This document shows, piece by piece, positions 35,039 through 47,700 of a stretch of 64,000 nucleotides of DNA. The notes below the pieces were generated by a model. The model worked only from the letters and a program-made list of their open reading frames with translations, was not told where the DNA came from and searched no databases. Every line of letters starts with the position of its first letter. Position 1 is the first letter of the stretch. A program made the position numbers and the translations under genes. Origin of the DNA: Penelope pileata (Eukaryota > Chordata > Aves > Galliformes > Cracidae); contig WBMW01000796.1 in assembly GCA_013396635.1 (NCBI GenBank), positions 124,001 through 188,000 on the forward strand, in the 5' to 3' direction.

Positions 35039-36499
35039 CCCTGTAGGAACAGCAGGACTGTCCACACCAATAGCTCTCACGTTGAGAGGGGCCGTAGTGC
35101 TTATGTACATCAGTCATGGCATATGGCAAGGGGGCACATTGCTGAGCATTCTGTAGGCTGTTCTGTAAGTAACCTCAAGGATGGAAAATAAGCATTGTGA
35201 GAATACCTTCCTGGTCTGCCTCATCTCAGTACAGCTGCCCTAGCAGCTCACAGGTGTTCCCAGTTCTGGGGCTGTGTGTCTGCACCTGTTCTCACTCCAG
35301 GCCAGTGGTATTCAGCATGGTGTTTGGTCTCACTGGGGGCTAAAAGGAGGAGTGGTGGTGTCACCAGGTTTGTATCTCAACACAAGTTGAATGGAATTTT
35401 GCAGAACAAAAAAAGGTGCTTTCCTAAAGAAAATTATTCTCTCCGCTGGATTTGAATAGCCTGTTTGCAGACACAGGTGGGAGGAAGGGTTGGCTTGTTT
35501 GCTTGCTTTTTCTCTTGGTAATAATGTTCTCTGAAGGCATTGGGAGGTTAAATGCGGGTAGGTTATTAATCTCTGCTGAAAAGGAAAGAAGTTGTGTTTG
35601 TTGAAAAGGGGAATATTACAGAGGGAAAAGGAGCTGTTCACAAAAAATGGATGAGGCACCAGCTTGAATTACATGTAACTTGCGTGAAAATGCTTGGCAG
35701 CTGATCCTACTGAGGCTTTTTTTCATGCAGATGCAAGTCCTGCTGTTAAGACTTGTTCAGAGTTTGGCTGCCGCAAATGAAGTTTTATCCGACCTGAAGC
35801 TAAGAGAGTCTTGTGGCACGTAGTTCCGTAATTAGGTGGTTCTTCTGAACTGAAATTGTTTAACTAGTCTGAATTGCAGCATGTGGTGCTAAAACTGCAT
35901 TTCTGTATTTGAAGGTTGAAGGAAAGAGTGAGGAAGGTGAACAGTGTAATTCAGCTGGCATCCTGGATGAGTAAGTACCAGCAAGTTAATAGAAGTGTTC
36001 TTAACACCGGGATGACCAAATATGAGTAAGAACCCCAAACCATAAATCAGGCCCTTTCAACATCCACAACGTTTTCTGTTCCTCTGGGAAGAGGCAACCA
36101 GAGTGGTGATAGCTCTGTCCTGGCAGGAAAAGCTGACATGGAGCTTTTTCTTGGTGTTGTTACATGTTTCCAACATTTAGAAAACTATCCAACATCTTCC
36201 CTCCTACACCTCTTTCTGGGGCTTGATCATGGCATTTCCAAACCCTCTTTTTATTGGTAGAATAAGGGTTATCTAGGGACTTGTGGAAGTTCGTGCTGTC
36301 TGGGCTATTTTTAGAGACGAGTTCATGTGATAAAGCAATATCCCTATATTTAAAAGCCTGTGATCAAAGTAGAAGAAAGGAAACAAATGAGCTCAAAATG
36401 AGGAGGAAAAAGATATTGGCTTGTGTTTGTATTGAGAACTCCTTGTTTGGTGGTCTGAAGTGCTTCCAACCTTCTTTCATAGAAGCGTTCTAGATTAAA
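35039..36499. other. Intergenic, nothing recognised
   Basis: No supported gene. Open frames here are short and lack motifs. Confidence 0.6.
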
Positions 36500-37010
36500 T
36501 CAACAAAACAAGGTCATCGGGAGCAGGTAGCATTCACCCAAGGCTGCTGCAAGAGCTGAAGGGTGAAGCAGCTGAGCTGCTGTCTGGAGCCCTCATTTCG
36601 TGCAGGCGTGGTATGAGAGGATTGCAAGTGTCTAACACAGCACCAGTTCTTTCCTTAAGGTACTGGTAAGATCTGGGGAACTGCTTATCGGTCTGGGCTT
36701 GAAAAAACTGGTGGAAGTAATAAATGATGTATTACTGGAAACCTGAAGAAATAGACTGTGGAAGAATTGGTTTAGCTTCTAGAGGGAAATCATGCCTTAC
36801 AGACTGCCTGGAAAGCCCCTGAAAGGATCAGGCAGTGTGGGAAAAGGTTGAGATAGACCACATGGCTTTCCAGAGGCTTCAACAAGGCTGTTTGCCACAA
36901 GTTGTTGAAGTAAGCACTTGCGGGATCAGAAGTAAGGTCTTAATGAGAGTAAATAGCATGTTGAGAGATGGGAAGGACGGTGTTGGAGAAGGTGGTTTTA
37001 GCAGAAGAAA
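36500..37010 (+). mobile_element. Ancient LINE (CR1/L2-like) reverse-transcriptase fossil
   Basis: Conceptual frames contain HPRLLQELKGEAAEL-like, GKSCLTDC-like, FNKA(V/F)-like and CGIRSKV-MLRDGKD-like pieces in the order expected for an RT domain. Many stops and shifts lie between them. Divergence is much greater than in the CR1 copies elsewhere in the window. The borders and the exact LINE clade are uncertain. Confidence 0.5.
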
Positions 37011-40000
37011 GAGGTCTGCAGCAGAGCCTCTGACAGGTTTTAACACAAAGCTGCAGGCGCTGGCTCCAAAGCTCCCTCAGTGTGTTGTTGGAAGGGTGCT
37101 CTGGAAAAAACATCGCTGCGTTGCTGTGATTCATCTTGCCTCCCGGGAGGTGTGCATTGCTTTCCGCTGACTGCACGGGGCCCGCGGTGCCTAGCTTGGC
37201 CCCAGCCACTAGCTTGTAGTAGATCGAGTCCCACCCTGAATTAATGAGTTTATTTCTAGCCAAGTGTAATGGGGGGTGGGATTTTCACAATGATTTGGAA
37301 GTTCTGCTGCTGGCTTTTATCCCTTATACACCCTTTTGGCACACTAAGTGTATTTTAGGTATATGCAAATCGTGGAGCATTACATAATTTAGCACAAATT
37401 CTGGTCGCATTTAGGAAATATGTACCATGTAAGAGGGGCAGAGAATACAGTCCCGTTATTTCCCTCAACTACTTCAGCAACTTTTGGACATTTCTTTGTT
37501 CCTTCAGCAGCAGTCTCAGGTGTGAGCCAGCATGTTCCCCCTCCCGTATTGCTGCCAGCCACGCGTGCTCTGCAAGGCACGTGCAATCCTACTTCCTTTG
37601 GGCTGTCTGATAACTCTTCATTCTGAGAGCTTTCAGAGGCCGCTGTGTATCGGTGTAAATGAACGCAGCTTTCATGGGACACTGGCAGGCCATGCACGTC
37701 CTCAAGACCCAAACTGCTTAAATCCCTACGTCAGTGACCAGAACAGCACAGTGGTAACGCAACAGGATTTCCACAAAGACGTGACCTGCTCATTACTTCA
37801 GTGTGTTTTATTTTCTTTATTTGCATCTTAAATAAGCACAGTTGAGTGTGGCCTTTTATAAACTTCTCTCTTTCTAGAAGGAAAAAAAATAAAAATAACT
37901 GAGTGTTAAGTTCTGGGTGTGATGAGTGTTTACTGAAAGCTCTGTCTTTGAATAGCTTTCCATTCAGTTAGAAATGAACGCAGAATACAGTTTGAACTTA
38001 AGGGCTTAGCATAGGCATTCACATTAAAGCAGATTTAATTTCTTCTGTAAAAATACAAAGAGATGCAGTAAACAAACCACGAATTAGTCAAGTCCAATGC
38101 CATTTTCTCAGAAGGAAGGTGAAATGCTAGCGGTGAGTGCTGTTACCACTCACTGCGTTACCTTTTCCTCACAGAGTATATTTGCAAGTACTCGCTGTCA
38201 TTGTTTGGAACTGTACAGCAACCCTGTAGCATTTCCTATTAGAACAAGCAGATTGAACTTTCCAGCCCGTGTGCGTCGCTCTGGAACAAAAGCCTGAGTG
38301 ATGCTTTCCTCGGCCAGATGGCAACGAGGGTGTGTGAGCTGGGGCTCCTGAACTCGGGCTGAACCTCGCAGCGCAGGATGATGCTGTTTCGGGCCCTGCG
38401 TGGGCTGGCGGCACAGCTGCCTCCTGGCCCGGGGGGCCTGGCCGTGTGGAGAGCAGCAGCCTCTTGGGAGGAGATTGCTCATTGTTCCTGCCAGTGCTGG
38501 GGAGGGCTGTTAGCTTGACCACAGCATTCTGGTGCTGCAAAGTCGGCTGATGTGGTCACAACCAGCACAGACTTTTCTGTGTGATTTCTCTTTTACAGTG
38601 CTCTTTACCTCTTACGTACTACATATATGCACTGTTCAACTGTGGGGGCTGAGGCAGTGAGATTGTGAAGAAATAATCTTCTTTAACTTGTTTTCCACAT
38701 CTTTTTTTTTTTCCTCTCCTGCTTCGTAGGTCATATAAAGTCTTTCCATATTTTAGGGGAGGGGATTGTTCTTAATGATGCAAAAGAATTTTAATGTAGC
38801 TCTCACTAATGGAAAAGCTCTTAATAACTGGTGAGAACTTCAACCCCTGCATGAGCATTTAGTCCTCGGTACCTTTAAAACTTTCCACATGAGAGCTCCT
38901 CTTTACCTCTGAGTTTCCACTCTGTTTCCAGTCATCTGCCTACAACTCTCCAAAAATATTGCCGTGATCTCATCCAGTAAAATAACCCTGGTCAGTGCTG
39001 GCCCAAACCTTCACTGAGGCTGTATCTGCTACAGGGGCGTGAGGTTATGTCCAGCAAATCCTCTCTCCAAAGAAGGAGCAATGCCATTAGGTCAGAGTGA
39101 GCAGAAAATTTGTGCTCCCAGTGATAGAGGGTGATGAAATGTGTAGAGTTGGTGGCTCTGCAGGGCAGCGGGGTGGCAGATAGCTGCTTGTCGGCCCAAT
39201 CTCATGGGGGCGAGGCTTTTGAGAAACACTGGTGGTACTGGACTATTAGCCTAAAAATCGAGGCCAAGTAAAAAGGTGGATTATGAGCTTGGAGTCGAAT
39301 TTTTTGATCAAAGTGGCAGAGCTTAAAGAATCTTTTCCTTGTCTTAGATACATGGCCTGCTGTGTATAGGAGTGTCTTTTTGTTTTATGTCTTTATATGT
39401 TACTAGTCAGCCTTTGGCCTTGAATTCTATTTTCTGTGTTATTAAACTCTAGGGTGTAAAATGTTTTCTCCAAATCTACGTAAATAAAGGCAAACATTTT
39501 CAACTGAGTGGAGTAATCAAATGGTGTTGAAGGAGTTTGAATCTACACACAGTGATGTCATTCAACTGTTGTTTGTTTCTTAAATAAACTCTGAAAAAAT
39601 ACATAATGGGGCAATAATTATATAGGCTATGTGTGTTGAAGTCCTGAAAACATTTAGAAATGTCTACTGAATGGGCAATATTTTAGGCATCTACCTTAAC
39701 ACATGGTTGATTTGGTGGGTTCTGTTTTGGGGGCTGCTGGTGGTTTTTTCAGGTTAAGCACGTGCGTGTGCATTTACCAGACTGAGGTCATTTGCAGCCC
39801 AGCACACGGCTGTGCTTATTGTTTGGAAGGTAGAGTTAGAGATGAGATAAAATCAGTTGGATTAAAATCCAAGAGGAGAACACATAATTTTGTTGTGATA
39901 TTAGCTTGTAAGGAAACATTTTTGCCATAAATTGCACCGTGTAAACTCAGATTTGTAGTCCCAAACTGGAGCACCAGCTGCGTCTATCGCTGGAGAGATC

Positions 40001-42714
40001 TGGTTAACAATGCATGTCGGAGAAAATTATAGTACAAGTTATTCACATCTCCTAGGATAGCAGAAATAAGGCTGAAATCCATGCAAGTGTAGAAAAAGGT
40101 TTTGTCCTAGTTTGTATCCTGTCCAAGGATACTATATCACATTGAGAAAATGCTATTGTGATGGATGATAAAGAGAAACCTATTAAAGTGTAAGTCCTAA
40201 TCCAAGTCTAAGAAGCATGCAATTCAGGTAGAAGTAACCGACGAAACTTGCCAGTCAAATTATGAGCAGCTAGTACTGTAGCACAAAGCTATTTTCCTGA
40301 CTCTGATCTTTTGGGTGTGCAGGGAATGAGTTTGGGATTGACTTCATCAACCCTGGAGAAAGACAGCTATAAATCAAGATACATTTATATATTTTAAGTC
40401 AGTGTTTAGTTACATTTTCTGTCAAGGCTTTTCTTAAATCTTTCGGTAGGAGATACTGGCCAGAAGAAAACAAGGGATCTCAGATTTAATGTCGTATCTT
40501 GCAATAGCTATTCCTTGGCAGGGCTCTATTCTAGCAGCAGAGCAGAAGACGAACAGTGCATTTTCCAAGCTGATACAACACTGAGAGAGTTGTTACTCGC
40601 AGAGACATTGCAGAATGGTGTACAGAAGCCAGTGTTTCAGGCTAAGTGAAATCAGGGCCTTTCTTGGTCTTGTATTTCTTGACGCAGTTCTTGAAGGCAC
40701 CAATACAAAGCTCTTGTCTCGGTGATCGTTCTGTAGTTAAAATAAATGTCAAATTACTGGAAATCTGAAAAATATGGTGTGTGATAGTTTCCTGGCTAGT
40801 CTTGGTTTACCTCAGAAATGCTTTAGTAATGCTGTGCTTCCAACAAACACTAATGTAACACAACACGCTCTGTGTGCAGCGCTAATGATGGTGACTCTTC
40901 TCTCAGTTTCCCAACCCTTTGTTGCCTCCTCTGGTGAAGTGGTTACGGCCCTTTGCCAGCGCTTTTCTTCTCTCCCTAAACTGAAGGCCGTCTCTGCAGC
41001 AGTGACTATCAGAGCTGGCAAAAATAGAAATGGCTTTTCTTGCTCATAAGGGGCTGTTCTTCTTGGGTTTTTTGGCTCTGGGTGGAAAAGCTGTTGTGAG
41101 TATTTACTCCTGCTCCCTGTGCTGAGTGAAACCAAGAAAGTTCAATGGGAGAATATGGGAGTCAATACACGAGTGCTTTGAAAAACCCCACATAAATGTA
41201 GATCTAACCTTAATCTTAAATCGTCTGCCTCAGGGTATTTTTTCCCGTTCACACGTATCTCTTCCTAGCACATCAGAAACAATGTACTGAAACACATTTT
41301 TTCTTGGTCTGCTGAAGCCGATTGGTAGTTGATTTAGGAAGGGATAAGTATTCTGTGATTTCCAAGTTTTCCTTTACGTTAGAGAAACCATGTTATCTAG
41401 GTTTTGCTCAAAAGTTATGCATAAAATTAAAATTAAAAAGATGAGAGAAGAGAAAAGCACGTATCTGAATGATGCAAGCCAAAGAGAAACAAGACAGCCT
41501 TTGAGCATTTGCTAGAGCTAGCATGTACCAAAACTGTCCACAGGGTAGAAGTGTTCGGTCACTGGGAGAAGTGCCCTACGTATGTACTTGTGGTCATGGT
41601 GGCACTGCTGGTCCCTTATTTTCAGAACTGTAACCTCTGCAGAGTGCTGCTCTGTTCTTACCATTTTACAACCAAGATAGAATAACCTACTACCAAGGGA
41701 AGTAGGAATCTGCTGGATTTGGAGATAGGAAATGGAGAAGCAGGGTAAGCAAGTTGCCTGGGAATATTCAGGAAATTTGCTGGCAGATCAGGAAACTGGT
41801 TTGGTATGCTAATCCTCATTGAGTCTTTGGTCTGAAAAGAGCATCCCTCTCTTTCCAACGCATTGTCATTTAATATGTCTGCTTAGGAACCTGAATTTTA
41901 ACACCCCTTGTCTGAAAAAACATTCTCAGATACTTGAAAAGTTAACTATTTTAAAAAATTAATTTAAAAGTCTGTGTTTGCTTGTAGAGCATTATCTGAT
42001 AAAGAAGGCATTGGATGTGCTAGGTACAAGTATAGGAGTCAAGCAGTAATGCTGCGCTGTGCCCATCAAGTGTTTCTGCTGGGGAACACAGGCTAGAAGG
42101 GAGCACAAACATGAACATGAATTTATCTTTCCATTTGCGACTCTGGAATGTTTCTGTTTTAATAATGTTCTAGTAAAATCAAAACACTACATCTTTCCCA
42201 GCAATGTTATAAATAGTAAGCAGGCATTCTCCTTGTTACATAGAAAGATAGACTGCAAAATGAGATGGTCCACAAAATGGAAAAAAACCACTAAAGAAAT
42301 GCTGACATTTTACTTGTGTATCAGAGCTGCCACACTTCTGGCAATAAGCAGCTGTTATTTTTCCTTCATTTTCCCGTGTAATTGATTTATTCTCATGACT
42401 GAGAATGGTATGATGCAGCATGAAGACGAACGGCCTTTCTGCACACTGGCCCCATCGTGCCACTGACGGCTGAGCTGATGGTGAACCCACGGAGATGGGT
42501 TCATCTCAAGGTCTAGGTGGCCTCACAGCTTTGTGGCCATGCAAAACACACATCTACTAGGAAGATAGGTCAAAAGGTACTTCTGATCCTGTGTTATACA
42601 ATTCACATTGTGTTTCTCTGGTACTGGGACTTGCTCTGCACTGTTGTTTGATACTGCTTTGCTCTGTGCAAAGCTGGAAGGAGTGGCTAATGCAGTGAAT
42701 GTTGTGCTGCCATT
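37011..42714. other. Intergenic, nothing firm
   Basis: 5.7 kb. It includes a small GC-richer pocket at about 38260-38480 and a possible minus-strand exon at 40642-40730, described in the findings. No gene can be supported. Confidence 0.5.
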
Positions 42715-43507
42715 CAGAGCGACTTTGACAGACTGGAGAAATGGGCTGACAAGAACCTCCAGATGCCTAATAAAGGGAAGTGCAAAGTCCTGCACTTGGA
42801 GTACTACCAAGGGACTCATGCTACCAAAGCTGAGCTCTGCCGAGAAGAGCCTGGGGGTCCTGGTGGACAACAGGCTGGCCATGAGCCAGCAGTGTGCCCT
42901 GGTGGCCAAGAAGGCTGATGGTATCCTGGGGTGCATTAAAAAGAGCGTGGCCAGCATGAGGGAGGTGATCCTCCCTCTCTACTCTGCCCTGATCAGGCCA
43001 CATCTGGAGTGCTGTGTCCAGTTCTGGGCTGCTCAGTTCAAGAAAGACAAGGAATCTCTAGAGAGAGTCCAGCAGGCAGCCACAAAGATGATAAGGTGCC
43101 TGGAGCATCTCCCTTATGAGGAAAGGCTGAGAGACCTGGGTCTGTTCGGCCTGGAGAAGAGAAGACTGAGAGGAGATCTTATCAATGTTTACAAGTATCT
43201 AATTAGGGGGCATCAAGTGGATAGGGCCAGGACCTTTTCAGTGGTGCCCAGTGACAGGAGAAGGGGCAATGAGTACAAACTGGAACATAGGACGTTCCAT
43301 CTGAACATGAGGAAAAACATCTTTACTGTGAAGGTGATGGAGCACTGGAACAGGCTGCCCAAAGAGCTTGTGGAATCTCCTTCTCAGGAGATATTCAAGA
43401 CCTGCCTGGATGCTCTCCTGTGCAACCTATTGCAGGGAGCCTGCTTTGGCAGGGTGGATTGGACTAGGTGATCTCCCTTCCAGCCCCACAAGTCTGTGAT
43501 TCTGTGA
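42715..43507 (+). mobile_element. CR1 LINE fragment with a 287-codon open frame
   Basis: The frame 42608-43471 runs through typical CR1 ORF2 C-terminal sequence: SSAEKSLGVLVDNRLAMS, KKADGILGCIKKSVASM, PLYSALIRPHLECCVQFW, LERVQQAATKMIRCLEHL, LGLFGLEKRRLRGDLINV and HWNRLPKELVESPSQEIF. It ends in a TTCTGTGATTCTGTGA tail. The first part (DFDRLEKWADKNLQ) is in another frame, so at least one frameshift exists. The open start upstream of 42715 is flanking DNA. No RT core is present, so the copy is inactive. Confidence 0.93.
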
Positions 43508-46500
43508 AAACTTGGAACATCAGCTACAGTTATGGCTCCCAAGGACCTGTCAATATGGATAAATGAAGCTTAGGACTATAAAAGAGAAGGGCAAGGCAAC
43601 AAAATGATTGACTGAAGGCAAGCTGCAAGCCATATCTCCCTTACTGCTTGCACAGTGCTCTATTCACAGCACCATTTTTTTTTTTCTTTCCCCACAAAGT
43701 ATCCTCTGGAATTTGTTTCAGGGTCTACATGGATAGCAAATAAGATATGAATACACAGATCTCTCTTGTTATAAGTATACTAATACAGATTACACTTCTG
43801 AACCAAGCTTGCCCTCGATTCAGCGCTTTGTGGAAACAGAGGTACATTCATTCTGTGAGAATCTCTTCTACGATCTATTCACAACCACTCATGGGAAGTG
43901 CATCTCCAAGCATGTGTGAGAGAAAACCACTCCAACTGAATGAATGAGTAACAGGCTGCCAGATTGTGACTGGCCCCTGTGCAAGCCCAAAGTTGGGCAT
44001 GTCTGCTGGGAGCAAGGAGCCACTGCTGGGCCATCTGGTCCTTTTGCTCTCTGTGAGCTGCCCAGTAGGCTGAGCACTGAAGAATGAAGACAAATCTCCT
44101 GCCTGCTCTTTCAAGGTAGCCATGAGAACTTGAAATGTCTCCATGCAGTAAAGAGCATTCGTTCCGATAAAGCACCTCCTAAATACATCTTCTGTCTATG
44201 TATGTACAGAGCCGTGAGCAGTAAGTACTCAAATAGAATTGAATGCTCTCACATTTGTATAAGAAAAAAAAATCGCTAAAGCATTGCGATTTAAGACTAG
44301 TTTGGGGCACAAAACTACTGTGCAAGGCAAGTGAAAGGTTCAGGGTTTTATGCAGGGTTCTTTTGACTACTTTTCTAAGTACCAACACACTCTTCCGTAT
44401 CTGAATTTTCTTGTAAATAGGCACATCCACTTGGGCAAAATTTGACTTTAGCTTCCGTTTACTGCTGTGGGAAGTTACACTGCTTTTTAATACATATGTA
44501 TGATTTTTTCTCCTTAAATGTGGAAGAATTCACAAGTCACCACAAATTTTTAAATGCGGACTTCAGTTTCACTTGGTATCATTACTTGTTTGCTGTAAAC
44601 TTCTGTCATTTTCTGTTCTTCTGCTATTAAAAGCTGATCTACTTATGCTTTTTGAGAAAACAAAACAAAAAAAAACGAGTGATAGATCATGACTAAGAAT
44701 GAAAAGCAAACATAAAGAATATGAAATATGATGGTTAAAGGCATCAGGGTACCAAAGGATACACCTTTATTGTTCATTAAAAATGTTTGAATCTGCTTCA
44801 GGAGATTTGATAAACATTGATTTTACTTGTAGACAGCAGAAGATAAAAAAGCAGCCCCCCTTGTCTTTTTCTGCAAAATGAAAGGAACTGATGTAATTGT
44901 TCTAAATGCAGTACAATGAAGTGCTATCGGATCACTGCCAGCAGTGTATTTCCTGCCAGTGTCTGCTCCTCCAATCAGTTTAATTATGAGCAATTGTTTG
45001 GGTTGTGCTGAGAAAAAATATTAGAGAATGGAAGAAAGAACATACTTCAGGCCATTATTTTGTAACTGATTCATGATTTGGCAGAAACCATTAACGAGAT
45101 TTTATGCTTTACAACACTGTAATAGCGTCAGCATGGATCAACCTTGCCATATAAGCACATGCAGCACAAATCCACCATTTATTTTGACAAGGTTCTAGTT
45201 GAAGGATTTGAAAAATGCTGAAATAACATCAGCTATTGGCTAGAATTTTGGGTTAATCCTATGCCTGCTCTTATCCAAGGGATCTGTAAGCAGGCTATGA
45301 AAAAACTGGCTATTGTTAATGCCTCTTGTGTTTATCTGTCCCGTCAAATTTTGGTGATGATTTTTCATGTGCTTGACGCACACCCCATGTCTTGCTGCTA
45401 CATGCAGAGGCATTTTGTAATCCTGGATTGGTTCTTTTGGAGGCACAGAGCAGGGGAAGATGGATCTTTCCCCAGCATGCAGGATTGCTCTTCTTCTGCC
45501 ATAGTATTTTTTCCTTTTTCCTGGGATGCTGGAGATTTACCTGAGCTAACTGGACTGCTCAGGAAGCAAGTGCTGGTTAACATGTCCCTCAGCTTGGCTG
45601 GAGCAGTTTGAGTACAGACTAGCCAGGGCATTTACTCAGGCAGCGCATCCATGCCGAATGGGTTCAGCACAGAGATCTGCAGGACAGAACCCCAAATGCC
45701 ATTTAGCACCATTGGCAACCTGGTCTGCTACCAGGTCAGGAGCTAGCTGGGTACAGCACACAGTGCTGGAGGCGAGGAGGTCTTCATGGTGCTGGAGCTC
45801 ACACAGCCACCTTTGGTGTCATTCCTCTGCAAGCAGAGGATTTCAGATTTCAGGCATCAGATAATATTTATCAGCAAACTGGAAAAGAATTCCTTGGACA
45901 CAGAAAACAGAGAATTTATAACACCTGTGGCAAGTGTTAGTTTTCATGAGTTCATGCCTAGATCTGATGTATGACATGCTGCAACAGCGTGCTCCCTCTG
46001 GGAATGTAACATAAACTAGCCTGATCTGGATCCTATTCCAGCAGAAAATAAAAGATGCACTTGTTTTCAGATTTGCTAATGCAGAATGTTCTTCTTCCAC
46101 TCTAATGTGCTTTATGTACGCTCCTATGCTTTCTGACACTGAAATGAATCTCTGGATAACTAACGCATCTCTCTTTGCATCAAATAATATGGGATTAAAG
46201 CGTATAAATTAGGTAAATGCTGCAGGTGGCATTTTGCATTTCTACTGTCTTTAGATTAAGCATGTTTCTTAGACGTACTTCAAGGCTGCAAAGCTCAGTG
46301 GATATAAGGATCCAGGTGTTTGTAAAACAAGAGGATCCAGCTGTAAATTATCCAAGACTGGGGCAGCTCCGATTCCGCTGTTATGATGTCAGCAGTGGTG
46401 ACTTCTGGCAATGAAGTTTTGAATTTCAACAGAGTTCGGAAACTGAAGTCCTGCATTTGGATGCCACGGTTTAGTAATTTCATGTGTCTGCAGAATCTGC

Positions 46501-47430
46501 CTGAAGATATTATATGATAAACATTTTAAATGCAGAAGTATATACTTTGCCTGACTGGGTGGTGTACCTCTGCTACATAAGCATGGCTGGGAAAACCATT
46601 TTCCATTAGGAAGTTGTGTTTCCTGTGAACGTGAAATCCTTCCCTTCTTGTGGAGAGGTAACAGAAGGAACAGTAGCACTGGTCATGCAGGAAACAGAGA
46701 CAGGGAAGGAAAACTGAAGTTTGAAAAGTAGGATCAAAACCGTAATGGGATGTGAGGAGACAAGGCCACGTGATGTGTTATAGATGTTGACAAAGAGCAG
46801 AGAGGAAGAGATTTAAAAGCTCACCATCCTAAGTCAATTTGATCTAATAAAACCATGAAACATGATTTAATGTAGCCAATGACTTAGCTAATGAATAAGG
46901 ACAGAGGTGGATTTCATAAAGAACTTTCCATTACCACTGGTGTTCTCAAGCATTGTATTTTGACAACAGTCTAAAAATAAAATTTTTTATGGTGCCAGAT
47001 TTATAAAGATTTTATTTTTTCCAGCTGTACCCTCACAGAGTTGCCCAGAAAAGTCACTGATTTGAGAGCATGGCTATCATCTGCTCTACTACCTTGTGCT
47101 CTTGCCTTCTTTTGCAGTACCTCAGGAATAGCAGAAATAAGAACAGGGTTTGTCTGGGTCTTCAGTAGTCATTTGCCAGCCTCATAATGCTGCTTAGCAC
47201 TACGTGCTGACTGTAAGCTTTTTGCCTCATGGTAAACCATATCCCTGACATCCTCCTCTGTTCAGCATTGAACCTTTAATTGTATTGAATTTTTAATTGT
47301 ATTGCTGCATCACTGAGTTATACAATATCCTCACAACTCCTTGCTTTTGTTTGTGTTCAGCTGCCTCTTTTTCTGTTCCACTAATGAATATATTGAAAGG
47401 CCCATGTCCCTATAGGAATGCAACCTCCAC
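43508..47430. other. Intergenic, nothing recognised
   Basis: 3.9 kb without a supported gene or repeat; open frames up to about 116 codons show no known motif. Confidence 0.55.
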
Positions 47431-47433
47431 TGC

Positions 47434-47484
47434 AAAAAAATATATATATTTTTAAATGTATATATATATATTTTAAATATATAC
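47434..47484. repeat. TA-rich low-complexity repeat
   Basis: Alternating TATATA blocks separated by TTTTAAA, about 50 bases. Likely polymorphic. Confidence 0.85.
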
Positions 47485-47559
47485 CTTTTATCCTCCTCCC
47501 TTAAAAGAAAAAAATAATTCATAAAAAAATGTCCCTTCTTCCTTAATACCAGGCTGGGT

Positions 47560-47700
47560 TTAGTAAGGGTCTTGATGAAGGAACTTGTGAAAAGCTTTTT
47601 GGAAATCCAAGAGATCTCCTTCAAGTACATCGCCCTGGCAGTAACTCTAGGAGTTGGTTGAGACGTGACTTCCCTCTTTTCTAGGACCACTCCTCCTCAG
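47560..47700 (-). mobile_element. Possible ancient LINE RT fragment, minus strand
   Basis: The reverse complement reads (L)LDFQKAFHKFLHQDPY in one frame, like the LDFSKAFDxVPH motif of LINE reverse transcriptases. Only one motif is visible and both flanks are degraded, so this is tentative. Confidence 0.4.

Noticed and set aside
37170..37240. tRNA-like string GATCGAGTCCCACC
   Set aside because: No A-box or cloverleaf could be formed around it.
42523..42957. 144-codon minus-strand open frame
   Set aside because: Largely the antisense shadow of a CR1 fragment.
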